Notes: generated by a model from the letters alone, not told the origin. A DNA stretch of 64,000 nucleotides from Bacteroidota bacterium (GCA_023151185.1 JAKLJL010000013.1:19303-83302), one strand, 5' to 3'; shown: positions 33,728 through 43,339, counted from the stretch's first letter. A program made the numbers and translations.

Positions 33728-35632
33728 TCAATGTCCGCTTACAATTTTATTTTCAAACTTCATCAAATTCAAACTTGTCAAAATTACTATAAGTGTTACT
33801 CCAACGTATGCTGCAATAGCGAAAACCAAATTGCTGTAACCAATAAAGGCAAGCGTTATGAAAATGAGTTTAACTGCTATTGCTCCAATGGTGTTGAATT
33901 TTATTCTGCGTAAAGTTTTTTGACTTAACCGAATGAGAAACGGAATGAGTGAAAGTTTATCGTTCATTAATGCAATGTTTGCGGTTTCTATGGCGGTGTC
34001 GCTTCCTGCTGCTCCCATTGCTATGCCTACGGTGCTTTGTGCAAGGGCTGGTGCATCGTTTATGCCATCGCCTACCATTGCTACAAATTTATATTGCTGC
34101 AATAGTTCTTTGATTTTTTCGGCTTTGTTTTCGGGTAGCATATTGCCGAATATTTTTTTGATGCCTACTTGCTGTGCTACATAGTTTGCTGCTTTTTCGC
34201 TGTCGCCTGTAAGCATTACAGGTTCTATGTTCATAGCTTCTATTTCTTTTAACGCTGCTGCACTGTCGGGTTTTATTTCGTCCATCAATCCAATAATTCC
34301 TGCAACTCCATTGCCAAAACTTACTACTACACTAGTTTTGCCTTGGGCTGAAAGTTGCTCTACAATTTTTAGTGCTTCATTGTCTATGGTTTGAGTTTCT
34401 TGTATAAAATCTAATTTGCCTACATAAATTGTTTCGTCCTCACACACCAAACATTTTGCAGTTGCCCCTTTGCCCATAATGCTTTTGAAACCTTCGGTTT
34501 TGTGTGGTTCAAAACCTTCCTTCTTGCTTGCATCAACTATGGCTTGTGCCAATGGGTGTTCGGAAAATATTTCTGCTCCTGCGGTGCAAGCCAATAGTTC
34601 TTCACGGCTTGTTCCGTTCAATGGGAAAATATCCGACACGATTGGATTTCCAAAAGTGATGGTTCGTGTTTTGTCTAATGCAATTGCTTTTATTGATGCC
34701 AATGCTTCAATATATTTTCCACCTTTAACTAATGCTCCTTTTACTGATGCGTTGCCTATGGCTGCATAAATTGCAACGGGTGTAGAGATGACTAATGCAC
34801 AAGGACAAGCAATAACTAAAAGTGTAATTGCCTGTTGTAACCAATGGTTAAAATCTAATTGCATTGCAAATACGGGAATTACAAAAACTAAAATTGCCAT
34901 TGCAATAATGGACGGTGTGTAATACTTTGAAAATTGCTGAATGAATTTTTGAGTTTCACTTTTGTTGCCTTGTGCTTCAAATGTTAGGCGAATGATTTTT
35001 GAGAAAGTTGTATCAACAGAAAGTTTGGTTGTTTCCATTTCTATGAAACCATTTTTGTTTAGCGTTCCTGCAAATAAATTATCGCCTATGCGTTTGTCTT
35101 TAGCAATTGGTTCGCCTGTGATGGCAGCTTCATCAACCATTGTTTCGCCTGAAATAATTTTGCCGTCAAGCGGTATCATTTCACCTGCTTTGACTTGAAT
35201 GATTGTGCCGACTGCAATTTTATCAATAGCCACATTTGCATTTTCAGTTTTTACAAAAGCGGTCTTGGGTGCTTTGCTTACTAATTCATCTAATGCAGAT
35301 TTTGAATTTTCAATTCCTATATCTTCTAATCGTTCGCCTAAAACATAAAGCACTATTACAACTGCTGCTTCTGGATATTCGCCCAAATAAAATGCTCCGA
35401 TAACGGCAATAGTCATTAGTAAATTGATGCTGCTGAATTTGAGTTTGATGATTGCTTTTACTCCGTTCCATAAAACATTGTAGCCAATTCCTAAAATAAA
35501 AATGGCGAAAAAAAAAGGTGCATAAGGCATTGGTATGTGTATGCCGATGATAGAAAGAATTTCTAACGCAACTACTATTGTGATTGCTGAAAGAAGAAAA
35601 AGGAATTTTTTATCGTTGATTGGTAACTTCAT
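33728..35632 (-). CDS. heavy-metal P1B-type ATPase with altered phosphorylation motif
   Basis: This is a 634-residue P1B-type ATPase of the Cd/Zn/Co-exporting group without N-terminal metal-binding domains. Present are TGEP (172-175), the membrane metal site CPC (276-278), SEHP (357-360), MLTGDS and VGDGINDAPALA. Two hallmark residues are changed. The phosphorylation motif DKTGT reads DKTRT (Asp320 kept, Gly to Arg323, codon CGA at 34664-34666). The acidic residue of the last metal-binding helix (usually ADVG) is Tyr609 (AAYVG, codon TAC at 33806-33808). Both are one-base changes from a common codon. The frame is otherwise intact. It closes the metal operon behind the RND genes. Confidence 0.85.
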   Translation of the reverse strand: MKLPINDKKFLFLLSAITIVVALEILSIIGIHIPMPYAPFFFAIFILGIGYNVLWNGVKAIIKLKFSSINLLMTIAVIGAFYLGEYPEAAVVIVLYVLGERLEDIGIENSKSALDELVSKAPKTAFVKTENANVAIDKIAVGTIIQVKAGEMIPLDGKIISGETMVDEAAITGEPIAKDKRIGDNLFAGTLNKNGFIEMETTKLSVDTTFSKIIRLTFEAQGNKSETQKFIQQFSKYYTPSIIAMAILVFVIPVFAMQLDFNHWLQQAITLLVIACPCALVISTPVAIYAAIGNASVKGALVKGGKYIEALASIKAIALDKTRTITFGNPIVSDIFPLNGTSREELLACTAGAEIFSEHPLAQAIVDASKKEGFEPHKTEGFKSIMGKGATAKCLVCEDETIYVGKLDFIQETQTIDNEALKIVEQLSAQGKTSVVVSFGNGVAGIIGLMDEIKPDSAAALKEIEAMNIEPVMLTGDSEKAANYVAQQVGIKKIFGNMLPENKAEKIKELLQQYKFVAMVGDGINDAPALAQSTVGIAMGAAGSDTAIETANIALMNDKLSLIPFLIRLSQKTLRRIKFNTIGAIAVKLIFITLAFIGYSNLVFAIAAYVGVTLIVILTSLNLMKFENKIVSGH

Positions 35633-35655
35633 TGTATGATTATTTTAAAATTTAA

Positions 35656-36930
35656 TTAATGTTCGTGTGCTTCACCTTTGTTGTTCATTTTAGCCAAAAT
35701 AAAAAATGCACCGTTCACAACAACTTTACTGTTTGCTGGAATATCTTTTAGCAAAGTAATTTCGCTGTAACCCACATCGGTAGTGCCTTTTCGGATGGGG
35801 ATTTTTTCAAAGGTTGTTCCTTCTTCGTTGTGTTCGGGTTTTTCCTTTTCGCTGTGTTGGTGTCCGCCTTCATCGTGCTTGTGTTCGGTAGTTTCTTTTT
35901 CCGAATGATGTTCTTCTTCCTTATGAGCATCGGTAACAATAAAAATGTAGTCCTGCCCTTCGTGGTTTACAATGGCGTTGGTGGGCACTGCATCAACGGT
36001 AGCGTTTTCTAAACTTACCAATGCCGTAATGCTCATGCCGTCAATCAATCCCTGCTTGTTTCCTTTCACCATTGCATGAACGGCAACGGCTTTTGTGTTT
36101 TGCTCAAAGGTGTTACTGATGGCGAAAACATCTGCATCATATTCTTTGCCCGGATTGTTGGTGAGCGTAAAATGTATTGTTTGACCTTCTTTGAGTTTAT
36201 GCAAATCTTTTTCATACACATACAAATCCAAATGCAGTTGGCTGTTGTCCACTATTTCGGCAATAGGATTATTGGCATCTACAAAGCTTCCAATGTTTAC
36301 CATTACGTTGCTGATAGTGCCGTTTATAGGGCTTGTAATATTTATAACTGACTGGATATTTTCACTTGAAAGAGAATTTGTATTGATGCCGACAAGTTCT
36401 AATTGCTTTTGCAAACTTGCTTTACGGGCTTTCAATGTTTTTAGTTCTGCATCGGCTGACTGCAAGTTTTTCAATGCACCTGCATTGCCTTGTTGCAATT
36501 CTTTTTGTCGGGTAAATTCTAATTGTGCTAACTCTGCCTTTGAAGAAACACTTAAAAATTCTTCTTGCATTGTGATGAAAGAATTATTTGAAATGGTGGC
36601 AATTACTTGTCCTTTGCTTACCGTATTTCCCGTTTGCACCAGAATAGATTTGATAACTCCACCCAATGATGCTGTAGCGTTTGCCCTGTTTTGATTAGGC
36701 ACTTTCAAAAGTCCGTTGGCTTTGAGTGAAGCTGTGAGTTGCTTTTTCTCAATACTTCCCAACTCAATTTTTATGGATTTCATTTGCTCGGCTGTAAGCA
36801 TAGCCGTGTTGGAGTTTTCGTGTTCATCGTGATGCTCGGTTTCTTCTCCGTGCGTTTCGGTTTTATTGCTGTTGCAGGATGCAAATACTATTGATGTTGC
36901 AAGGGCTGCTATAAAGATTATATTTTTCAT
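35656..36930 (-). CDS. RND efflux periplasmic adaptor (CzcB/CusB type), lipoprotein
   Basis: This is a 424-residue membrane-fusion protein that bridges the inner-membrane RND pump and the outer-membrane channel for metal-ion efflux. It has a lipoprotein signal (SIVFASC, Cys19) and a His/Glu-rich N-terminal stretch (HGEETEHHDEHE). A biotinyl-lipoyl-like domain (GGVIKSILVQTGNTVSKGQVIATI), a helical hairpin around residues 125-185, and barrel domains follow. Near residue 330-365 a second His-rich insert (EEEHHSEKETTEHKHDEGGH) interrupts the last barrel. These inserts suggest zinc, cobalt, nickel or cadmium binding. It is 12 bp from the RND gene. Confidence 0.88.
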   Translation of the reverse strand: MKNIIFIAALATSIVFASCNSNKTETHGEETEHHDEHENSNTAMLTAEQMKSIKIELGSIEKKQLTASLKANGLLKVPNQNRANATASLGGVIKSILVQTGNTVSKGQVIATISNNSFITMQEEFLSVSSKAELAQLEFTRQKELQQGNAGALKNLQSADAELKTLKARKASLQKQLELVGINTNSLSSENIQSVINITSPINGTISNVMVNIGSFVDANNPIAEIVDNSQLHLDLYVYEKDLHKLKEGQTIHFTLTNNPGKEYDADVFAISNTFEQNTKAVAVHAMVKGNKQGLIDGMSITALVSLENATVDAVPTNAIVNHEGQDYIFIVTDAHKEEEHHSEKETTEHKHDEGGHQHSEKEKPEHNEEGTTFEKIPIRKGTTDVGYSEITLLKDIPANSKVVVNGAFFILAKMNNKGEAHEH

Positions 36931-36942
36931 TTTTGTGAAATT

Positions 36943-39900
36943 TTATTTGTTGATTAAGAAATTAATGTTGATGACTGACTGATTGAGTTGGTTAACACTT
37001 TGCAGATAATTCAACTGCACATCGGTAGCGGTTTGCAATGCCTGTAAGTATTCTATGTAGCCAATGTCGCCACTTTTGAAACCAAGCGTTGCGGTGCTGA
37101 TAATTATTTCGGCATTAGGCAAGGCAGTTGATTGGTAGAAATTGTATTGCGACAAATTCTGGTTGTATTGCTGAAAAGCATTTTTCAGTTGGTTTTGTAA
37201 AATGAGTTTTCCGTTGTCGGCTTCTGCTTGCAATGCCTGTTGCTTGTAGTTCAGCGATTTTATTCTTGATGCGTTGCTGAAAAAAGTAAGCGGAACACTG
37301 ATACCGACACTAACACCCTGAAAGCGTTTGGTGCCGTCAAAATTCACTTCCGTTCCATTTACATTTTGAAACCCGATTAAGGACTGATTGAAATAACCCA
37401 CACTGAAATTGGGAAACGCAGAGGCGGTTTCAACTTTCTTGTTTTGCTCTGCAATTACTGCTTGCTGATACAACACTTTCAAAGAAGGATTATTTGCAAC
37501 AAGCGTGGTGTCAAACGAATTGCTTAACACAAGCGGTTGCAAATTTTCATTTACGCTAATTGTAAAATCTTCGCTTGTATTCATCAGTGTTTTCAGCGAA
37601 TTGTAAGCGGTTGCAAACTCGGTTTCGTTTTGTTTGAGTAAAAGCAAAAGCTGTCCCCGTTTGGTTTCGGCTGTGGTTTTTTCCAACAGATTTGTTTCAC
37701 CTGTTTTGTAACGCAAAGCGGCAGCACTTACAAAATCCTTATACAAACTGTCTAACGATTGCAGTTGTTTTTTTGCAGTTTGCAAATACTGTAACTGATA
37801 AAACCAGTATTGCACCTGTGCTTTTATTTCGTTGGCTGTGGCTTGCTGTTGCAATTCACTGTTTTGCAATTCGGCTTTATACAAACCTGATTTTGCTGTG
37901 TAATAAGTAGGGAAGGGAATACTTTGTGAAATCTGAAACGCATTATCATTATTGATGGTATTGAATTGTCCGTATTGAAAATTCACATCTGTTTTAGGCA
38001 ATTCAAATACCGATTTTTTTAACGTAGCGGAAGATTGCACATTGAGTTGTTGGGATTGCATTTCTAAATTATTTTTCAGTGCGGTGCTTATTGCATCATC
38101 AACCGAAATGGTTTTGGTTGATGGCGTTTGAGCATTTGCCATATTGAATGAAAGCAATGCAAATACTAAAACTACAGTTGTAGAAATACTTTTTTTCGCT
38201 TTTCCAATTTTAGAAAACAAAACATACAATAAAGGCAATACAAACAGTGTCAAGAATGTGGCTGTAAGCAATCCACCTATCACCACGGTTGCCAATGGTT
38301 TTTGTACTTCTGCTCCTGCACTGTGCGAAAGTGCCATTGGCAAAAATCCTAATGATGCAACAGTGGCGGTCATTAGCACTGGTCGCAAACGAATTTTTGT
38401 TCCTTCAATTACCCTTTGTATTACATCACTCACTCCGTCTTTTTCTAATTGGTTGAATGTGCTGACTAATACAATTCCATTTAGCACCGCCACACCAAAC
38501 AAGGCAATGAAACCAACACCTGCTGAAATACTAAATGGCATATCACGAATGAGTAACGCAAACACACCGCCTATTGCACTCATGGGAATGGCTGCGTAAA
38601 TAAGAGTGGCTTGTTTTACTGAAGTGAAAGTGAAGTAGAGCAACATAAAAATGAGAGCCAATGCAACAGGCACGGCTATCATCAACCGTGCGGATGCGGC
38701 TTGCAGGTTTTCAAATGTGCCTCCGTAGGTGTAATAATATCCTTCTGGAAGTTTAACTTTCGTGTCTAACTGTTCCTGAATTTCTTTTACCACACTGGCT
38801 ACATCTCTGCCATTTACATTAAAGCCGACTACAATTCTCCTCTTGCCATCTTCACGGCTTATTTGTGAAGGTCCCAATTCCATTTTAATTTCTGCCACTT
38901 GTGATAAAGGAATTTGTGTTCCGTTGGCAAGAGGAATATAGAAGTGGTCTAAATCGTCAATGTCGCTTCGGTGCAAACTGTCTAACCGCACCACCAAATC
39001 AAACCGTCTTTCATTTTCAAAAACGACGCCTGCCGTTCCACCTGCAAAGGCAGTGCTTACAATGTGATTGATGTCTTCAATGTTCAATCCGTAGTTTGCA
39101 ATTTGTGTCCTGTTGTATGTGATTACAATTTGCGGAAGCCCTGCAACCCTTTCTACACTCGGTTCGGTAGCACCTTCCACACTTTGAACAATTGCATTTA
39201 CTTTATTGGCATAGTTCAAAAGAGTATCCATGTCCTCACCAAATATTTTTACTGCAACATCTTGCCTTATGCCAGTCATGAGTTCATTGAAACGCATTTG
39301 AATGGGTTGGTTTTTTTCAAAGAACACACCGGGAATAACTTCCAGTTTCTCCATGATTTCATCTGCAAGTTCCTCATAGGAAATATCCCGTTTCCATTCA
39401 TCGGGCTGTTTCAGAATTACCATCATGTCGGTGGCTTCGGGAGGCATAGGGTCGGTTGGCACTTCGGCACTTCCTGTTTTACCAACTACCATCTTCACCT
39501 CGTCAAACTGTTTGATGATTCTTGATGCCTGCATACTTGTTTCAATGCTTTGAGAAAGCGATGTGCCTTGCGGCAATATGCAGTGAAAAGCAAAATCGCC
39601 TTCGGCAAGAACGGGAATAAATTCGCCTCCCAATCGTGTGAACATAAAAATACTTACCGCAAAAGCGAACACCGTTGCACCAACCACAATTCTTTTTGCG
39701 TGAATGGCTTTTTGTAAAAGCGGTGTGTAAATGCCTTGGAAAAAATCCATTATCCTGTCACTGATATTTCTTTTGTGCGAAGTTTTCTTGCTCAGAAAAA
39801 CTGAAGAAATCATCGGGATGTAAGTGAGTGAAAGAAGAAACGCACCCAGAATGGCAAACGAAACAGTTTGAGCCATTGGTCCAAACATTTTTCCTTCAAT

Positions 39901-41313
39901 GCCAATCAATGAAAGAATTGGGAGGTAAACGATGAGAATAATTATTTGTCCGAATGCAGCACTGCTCATCATTCGTTTTGCACTTTGAAAAACTGTTTCG
40001 TCTAATTGCTTCTGCGACAAAACATTTGTTGATTTACCTGCATGTTCATAAGCAACTCGGTGAAAAATCGCTTCCACAATAATTACCGCACCGTCCACAA
40101 TCAAACCAAAATCAATTGCTCCTAAACTCATCAAGTTTGCACTCACACCAAACACATTCATCATTCCCAATGCAAACAGCATTGATAAAGGAATTGCACT
40201 TGCCACAATTAAACCTGCACGAAGGTTTCCTAAAAACAGAACCAAAACGAAAATCACAATCAATGCACCCTCAATCAAATTTTTCTCTACCGTTCCAATG
40301 GCACGATTCACTAAATCGGTTCTGTCCAAGTAAGGTTCAATCACTACATCATCAGGCAAAGATTTTTGAATGGTTGTCATTTTCGCTTTTATGCTTTTCA
40401 CTACTTCGGCACTGTTGTATCCTTTCAACATCATCACCACTCCACCTACTGCATCCACTTCACCATTGTAAGTCAAAGCACCATAGCGGACAGCGCTTCC
40501 AAAATCCACATCGGCTACATCTTTAATCAAAATAGGTATTCCATTAGGACTGTTTTTTACCACAATGTTTTTCACATCATCTATTGAACTCACTAAACCA
40601 ACTCCACGAATGAAATAGGCGTTGGGTTTTTTGTCAATGTATGCACCGCCTGTGTTTTCGTTGTTCATTTCCAAAGCCGAAAAGATTTCGGGAATGGAAA
40701 TGTTCATTGCTAAAAGTTTGTCGGGGTTTACTGCAACTTCATATTGTTTGAGTTTGCCACCAAAAGAATTTACCTCTGCAATTCCTGCAGTGCCGTAAAG
40801 TTGTCGGGCAACAATCCAGTCCTGCATGGTTCTCAATTCCATTGCAGAATATTTTTGTTCGCTTCCTTCTTTCGGGTGAATGATGTATTGATAAACTTCC
40901 CCCAAGCCCGTGCTTACTGGTGCTAATTCGGGTTGACCAACTCCTTTAGGGATTTTTTCTTCGGCTTCTTTTAATTTTTCGTTGATGAGTTGCCTTGCGA
41001 AATACACATCCACTTTGTCTTTGAACACAACGGTAACAACCGAAAGTCCAAATCGTGAAATGCTTCGCAACTCTTCCAAATCGGGAAGGTTGGCAATGCT
41101 TTGTTCTATTGGGTAAGTTACCAACTGCTCCACCTCTTGCCCTGCAAGCGTTGGGCAACGTGTTATGATTTGCACTTGGTTGTTGGTGATGTCGGGAAGA
41201 GCATCAATAGGCAGTTTGCTTGCACTCCACACTCCCCAAATAATGAGTGCAAAGGTCATCAAGGCAATGATGAATTTGTTTTTTATGCTGAACGCAATTA
41301 TTTTTTCTAACAT
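36943..41313 (-). CDS. heavy-metal RND pump fused to a TolC-like outer-membrane channel (CzcA-CzcC)
   Basis: This is a 1456-residue protein. Residues 1 to about 1035 form a CusA/CzcA heavy-metal RND transporter: the first helix near 12-30, porter domains, and a TM4 with GAIDFGLIVDGAVIIVEAIFHR carrying the proton-relay Asp. After LLYVLFSKIGKAKK comes a second hydrophobic, signal-like segment ending in NMANAQ. The last 410 residues or so are a TolC/CzcC outer-membrane factor with its two repeats (ISVDDAISTALKNNLEMQSQQLN ... FKSGDIGYIEYLQALQTATDVQLNYLQSVNQLNQS). Such fusions are known in Bacteroidota. The fused channel probably needs processing to reach the outer membrane, which is inference. 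Confidence 0.9.
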   Translation of the reverse strand: MLEKIIAFSIKNKFIIALMTFALIIWGVWSASKLPIDALPDITNNQVQIITRCPTLAGQEVEQLVTYPIEQSIANLPDLEELRSISRFGLSVVTVVFKDKVDVYFARQLINEKLKEAEEKIPKGVGQPELAPVSTGLGEVYQYIIHPKEGSEQKYSAMELRTMQDWIVARQLYGTAGIAEVNSFGGKLKQYEVAVNPDKLLAMNISIPEIFSALEMNNENTGGAYIDKKPNAYFIRGVGLVSSIDDVKNIVVKNSPNGIPILIKDVADVDFGSAVRYGALTYNGEVDAVGGVVMMLKGYNSAEVVKSIKAKMTTIQKSLPDDVVIEPYLDRTDLVNRAIGTVEKNLIEGALIVIFVLVLFLGNLRAGLIVASAIPLSMLFALGMMNVFGVSANLMSLGAIDFGLIVDGAVIIVEAIFHRVAYEHAGKSTNVLSQKQLDETVFQSAKRMMSSAAFGQIIILIVYLPILSLIGIEGKMFGPMAQTVSFAILGAFLLSLTYIPMISSVFLSKKTSHKRNISDRIMDFFQGIYTPLLQKAIHAKRIVVGATVFAFAVSIFMFTRLGGEFIPVLAEGDFAFHCILPQGTSLSQSIETSMQASRIIKQFDEVKMVVGKTGSAEVPTDPMPPEATDMMVILKQPDEWKRDISYEELADEIMEKLEVIPGVFFEKNQPIQMRFNELMTGIRQDVAVKIFGEDMDTLLNYANKVNAIVQSVEGATEPSVERVAGLPQIVITYNRTQIANYGLNIEDINHIVSTAFAGGTAGVVFENERRFDLVVRLDSLHRSDIDDLDHFYIPLANGTQIPLSQVAEIKMELGPSQISREDGKRRIVVGFNVNGRDVASVVKEIQEQLDTKVKLPEGYYYTYGGTFENLQAASARLMIAVPVALALIFMLLYFTFTSVKQATLIYAAIPMSAIGGVFALLIRDMPFSISAGVGFIALFGVAVLNGIVLVSTFNQLEKDGVSDVIQRVIEGTKIRLRPVLMTATVASLGFLPMALSHSAGAEVQKPLATVVIGGLLTATFLTLFVLPLLYVLFSKIGKAKKSISTTVVLVFALLSFNMANAQTPSTKTISVDDAISTALKNNLEMQSQQLNVQSSATLKKSVFELPKTDVNFQYGQFNTINNDNAFQISQSIPFPTYYTAKSGLYKAELQNSELQQQATANEIKAQVQYWFYQLQYLQTAKKQLQSLDSLYKDFVSAAALRYKTGETNLLEKTTAETKRGQLLLLLKQNETEFATAYNSLKTLMNTSEDFTISVNENLQPLVLSNSFDTTLVANNPSLKVLYQQAVIAEQNKKVETASAFPNFSVGYFNQSLIGFQNVNGTEVNFDGTKRFQGVSVGISVPLTFFSNASRIKSLNYKQQALQAEADNGKLILQNQLKNAFQQYNQNLSQYNFYQSTALPNAEIIISTATLGFKSGDIGYIEYLQALQTATDVQLNYLQSVNQLNQSVININFLINK

Positions 41314-41414
41314 ATTTTAATCAGTTTAATGAATGAATACACGATTACTTGCGGTGCGTTAGTACCGTAAGTAGTTTTGTTTTGTCCCGCTGAAAGCGGA
41401 AAATCATAAATTCA

Positions 41415-41738
41415 TTAACTGATTTTCGGCGGTTGCCAAATAGACAAATACACCTCTGAAACAAATGAGGCGCTGTACATCGGGAATTTGTCTAACGAAA
41501 CAGGAACGTTAAGGGTTAAACTGTAATTACTAAACGAACTACTAAAAGTTTGTCCGCAACAAGCACACATACAAAAAGGTGAGCAATGCTCGGTGTCGCT
41601 GTCGTGGTCTGAATGGTATGTTGTTGCGAAAGTGGATTGGACGGCACTCTGATATTTACAGTCGTCATTGTCGCTGCACGGCATGACTGCCAGAGCCAAC
41701 AAGCAAAAACTAAAAAAGAGTGTCAAAAATGTTTTCAC
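41415..41738 (-). CDS. small Cys/His-rich exported protein (DUF6660-like)
   Basis: This is a 107-residue protein with a signal peptide (LTLFFSFCLLALAVMP). A mature part carries clustered potential metal ligands, CSDNDDCK, HSDHDSDTEHC and FCMCACCGQ, and a conserved-looking end (YLSIWQPPKIS). Proteins of this shape commonly precede CusA/CzcA operons in Bacteroidota and have been grouped as DUF6660. It is likely a periplasmic metal-binding accessory and the first gene of the operon. The regulator is not in the window. Confidence 0.6.
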   Translation of the reverse strand: MKTFLTLFFSFCLLALAVMPCSDNDDCKYQSAVQSTFATTYHSDHDSDTEHCSPFCMCACCGQTFSSSFSNYSLTLNVPVSLDKFPMYSASFVSEVYLSIWQPPKIS

Positions 41739-42457
41739 AGGACAAATGTAGGAAAAAAAATTGTCAATTTAAAACAAAACTGTCGGATGGCACTGGTGTG
41801 GTTGGGCAAAATCAAAATGTGCTGCAAAAGCGGGTCGGTTTGTGGGTGGCTTTGCAGCTCTCTTTATTTTGCGAAGGGATAGCCAAACGGCTTTGCCGAA
41901 AATTGTACTTTCGGTCGGGTTTTGTCTGGCGGTTGATAGTTGCACGGTCGGGTTTTAGGGTTGCTGATAACTCTCTTATATAAGCCCCTTTTATACCCAT
42001 ATCTATCCTGCACTAGTGAAAGATATGAGAATAAGTGTGTTCCTTAGCTTGTACTAATATCTGCTCTTTTACTTTCAGGCGCAATACAGGAAACCCCTGA
42101 ATCTTTGGGTCTAAAGGGCCTTAGTTTTCGCCGGTTCAGGACCTTAGAGAGTCTCAGGTGTCAGTCCGGCAGGGACCATCTGCCCAGGTTCACTTAACGA
42201 TCCCTGAATTTCAACCATCGCCGTATCAACTTGATAAGCTGGCCTCACTTTTTCAGTCACCGGTCGGTCTATAGTGGAAACCCCCCAAGACGCAAAGGCG
42301 CAAAGGTGCACCCTTTTTGTGAGACAGGGACTGAAACATCAATCGGTTACCGGCGCTTTTCAGTTAGCTGCGATGAACCTGATGGAAAGCAAAACCCCTG
42401 AAACTGCACCCCCGCCAATTTGCAGGCACGATGGCGGCGTTTCGTCGTTTTCAATTT
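41739..42457. other. non-coding stretch with the right end of the cassette array and repeat copy 1
   Basis: There is no credible gene here. The interval holds the GCTGATAAC unit end (41963-41971), the second TTTTATACCC (41989-41998) and the return to native composition near 42060. It also holds the first copy of a direct repeat (42243-42317) and a short hairpin CCGCCA/TGGCGG (42412-42417 with 42432-42437) just downstream of the fic gene. Confidence 0.5.
42243..42317. repeat. direct repeat, copy 1 (left of fic)
   Basis: The 32 bases from 42243 are identical to those from 43562. The similarity continues through GGAAACCCC and ends with CAAAGGTGCACCCTTTT. A shorter shared piece (TTCAGGCGCAATACAG) lies further upstream of each copy, at 42074 and 43539. 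Confidence 0.75.
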
Positions 42458-43339
42458 TCACTCTTTTTCTTCATAATAATAGGAATAGTCAATTCCTTTC
42501 ATAAACATTTCACGGTCATTTATTTTGTCAGTAAGCGCAGAACGCAAAAGAGCCTTTAGAATACTGCTTTCTGCCGGACTTAGCTTCATTGCATTCATAT
42601 AGTCTCTTTTACTTATTTTACTCCAGTCAACGCATTTTTTAAGGTGTAATTTTAACATCAAATCCAACCATATCCGTGTACTTCTGCCATTACCTTCCAT
42701 AAAAGGATGGGCAATATTCATTTCAACATATTTAGTAACAATTTCGTCGAATGAATTTTCCGGCATTGCATCCACCCGCTTTAATGTATCACCTAAAAAG
42801 CGTGAAGCAGCAAATTGAAATCCTCCTTTTGAAATATTCTTTTGCCTGATTTGCCCTGCAAAATCATACAATCCTCCAAACAAATAGGCATGAATCTGCT
42901 GTAAGCCTTTGGCTGTCCCAACTTCAATGTGTTCAATAAACGAACTTTCAAATAAGGCATACGCTTTTGTTTTACTTTTTCCGTCTATACTCTCATCACC
43001 ATAAGTAAACCAGTCAATAAACCGGTTTGCTTTTTTTCCGGGAAATTCTTTACCCAATGCAATTATGCCGTTATAATCCAACATATCAGCAAACCGTCTT
43101 TTTCCGTCGGGAGCAGGAAACTTCAACTGGGTAGCAGCACTAACCACTTGGCTGTTTTCCTTCTTTAACTTTGCTTTAAGGTACTTCCAATAATTGCGGG
43201 TTTTTGCATAGTCATCCTGGTCGGTTAGCACTGCAACAATATCCAGCACTGAAAACCACCATTTTGCATTGTCTTCATCCCAGATAGCCCGTACTTCGCG
43301 GTCGTCAAAAAAACGGATGGATATTTTTGTGTTACTCAT
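42458..43339 (-). CDS. Fic-domain protein with N-terminal Bro-N-like domain
   Basis: This is a 293-residue protein from ATG 43339 ([11 protein letters not shown]); a longer frame exists but its extra residues look unrelated. Residues 1 to about 115 resemble the Bro-N/antirepressor-type DNA-binding domain ([35 protein letters not shown]). Residues about 125-260 are a Fic domain with the complete catalytic motif [12 protein letters not shown] (211-222). Fic enzymes transfer AMP or other nucleotide-derived groups to protein hydroxyls. No (S/T)xxxE(G/N) inhibitory motif was obvious and no antitoxin gene adjoins it. The gene is AT-richer than the native flank and lies between two direct repeats. 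Confidence 0.85.
   Translation of the reverse strand: MSNTKISIRFFDDREVRAIWDEDNAKWWFSVLDIVAVLTDQDDYAKTRNYWKYLKAKLKKENSQVVSAATQLKFPAPDGKRRFADMLDYNGIIALGKEFPGKKANRFIDWFTYGDESIDGKSKTKAYALFESSFIEHIEVGTAKGLQQIHAYLFGGLYDFAGQIRQKNISKGGFQFAASRFLGDTLKRVDAMPENSFDEIVTKYVEMNIAHPFMEGNGRSTRIWLDLMLKLHLKKCVDWSKISKRDYMNAMKLSPAESSILKALLRSALTDKINDREMFMKGIDYSYYYEEKE

Larger units (their letters stand above)
30118..41998. mobile_element. cassette array bounded by a 10-bp direct repeat, integron-like
   Basis: The segment is AT-rich and CCGG-poor and consists of three units. Unit 1 runs from GTTAGGGC (30131) to CCATAAC (30789-30795). Unit 2 runs from GTTGGTGGC (30915-30923) to GCCACCAAC (33390-33398). Unit 3 runs from GTTATCAGC (33517-33525) to GCTGATAAC (41963-41971). 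In units 2 and 3 the ends are exact 9-bp reverse complements; in unit 1 they match at 6 of 8. Units are separated by two related palindromes of about 130 bp. The direct repeat TTTTATACCC occurs at 30118-30127 and 41989-41998. This is the geometry of integron cassettes with attC sites, but the boxes do not match RYYYAAC/GTTRRRY and no integrase is present. All genes inside point left. Confidence 0.5.

Noticed and set aside
33465..33731. 88-codon open frame on the minus strand at palindrome B and the inverted repeat
   Set aside because: It is explained by the repeat sequence, and its residues mirror those of the frame across palindrome A.
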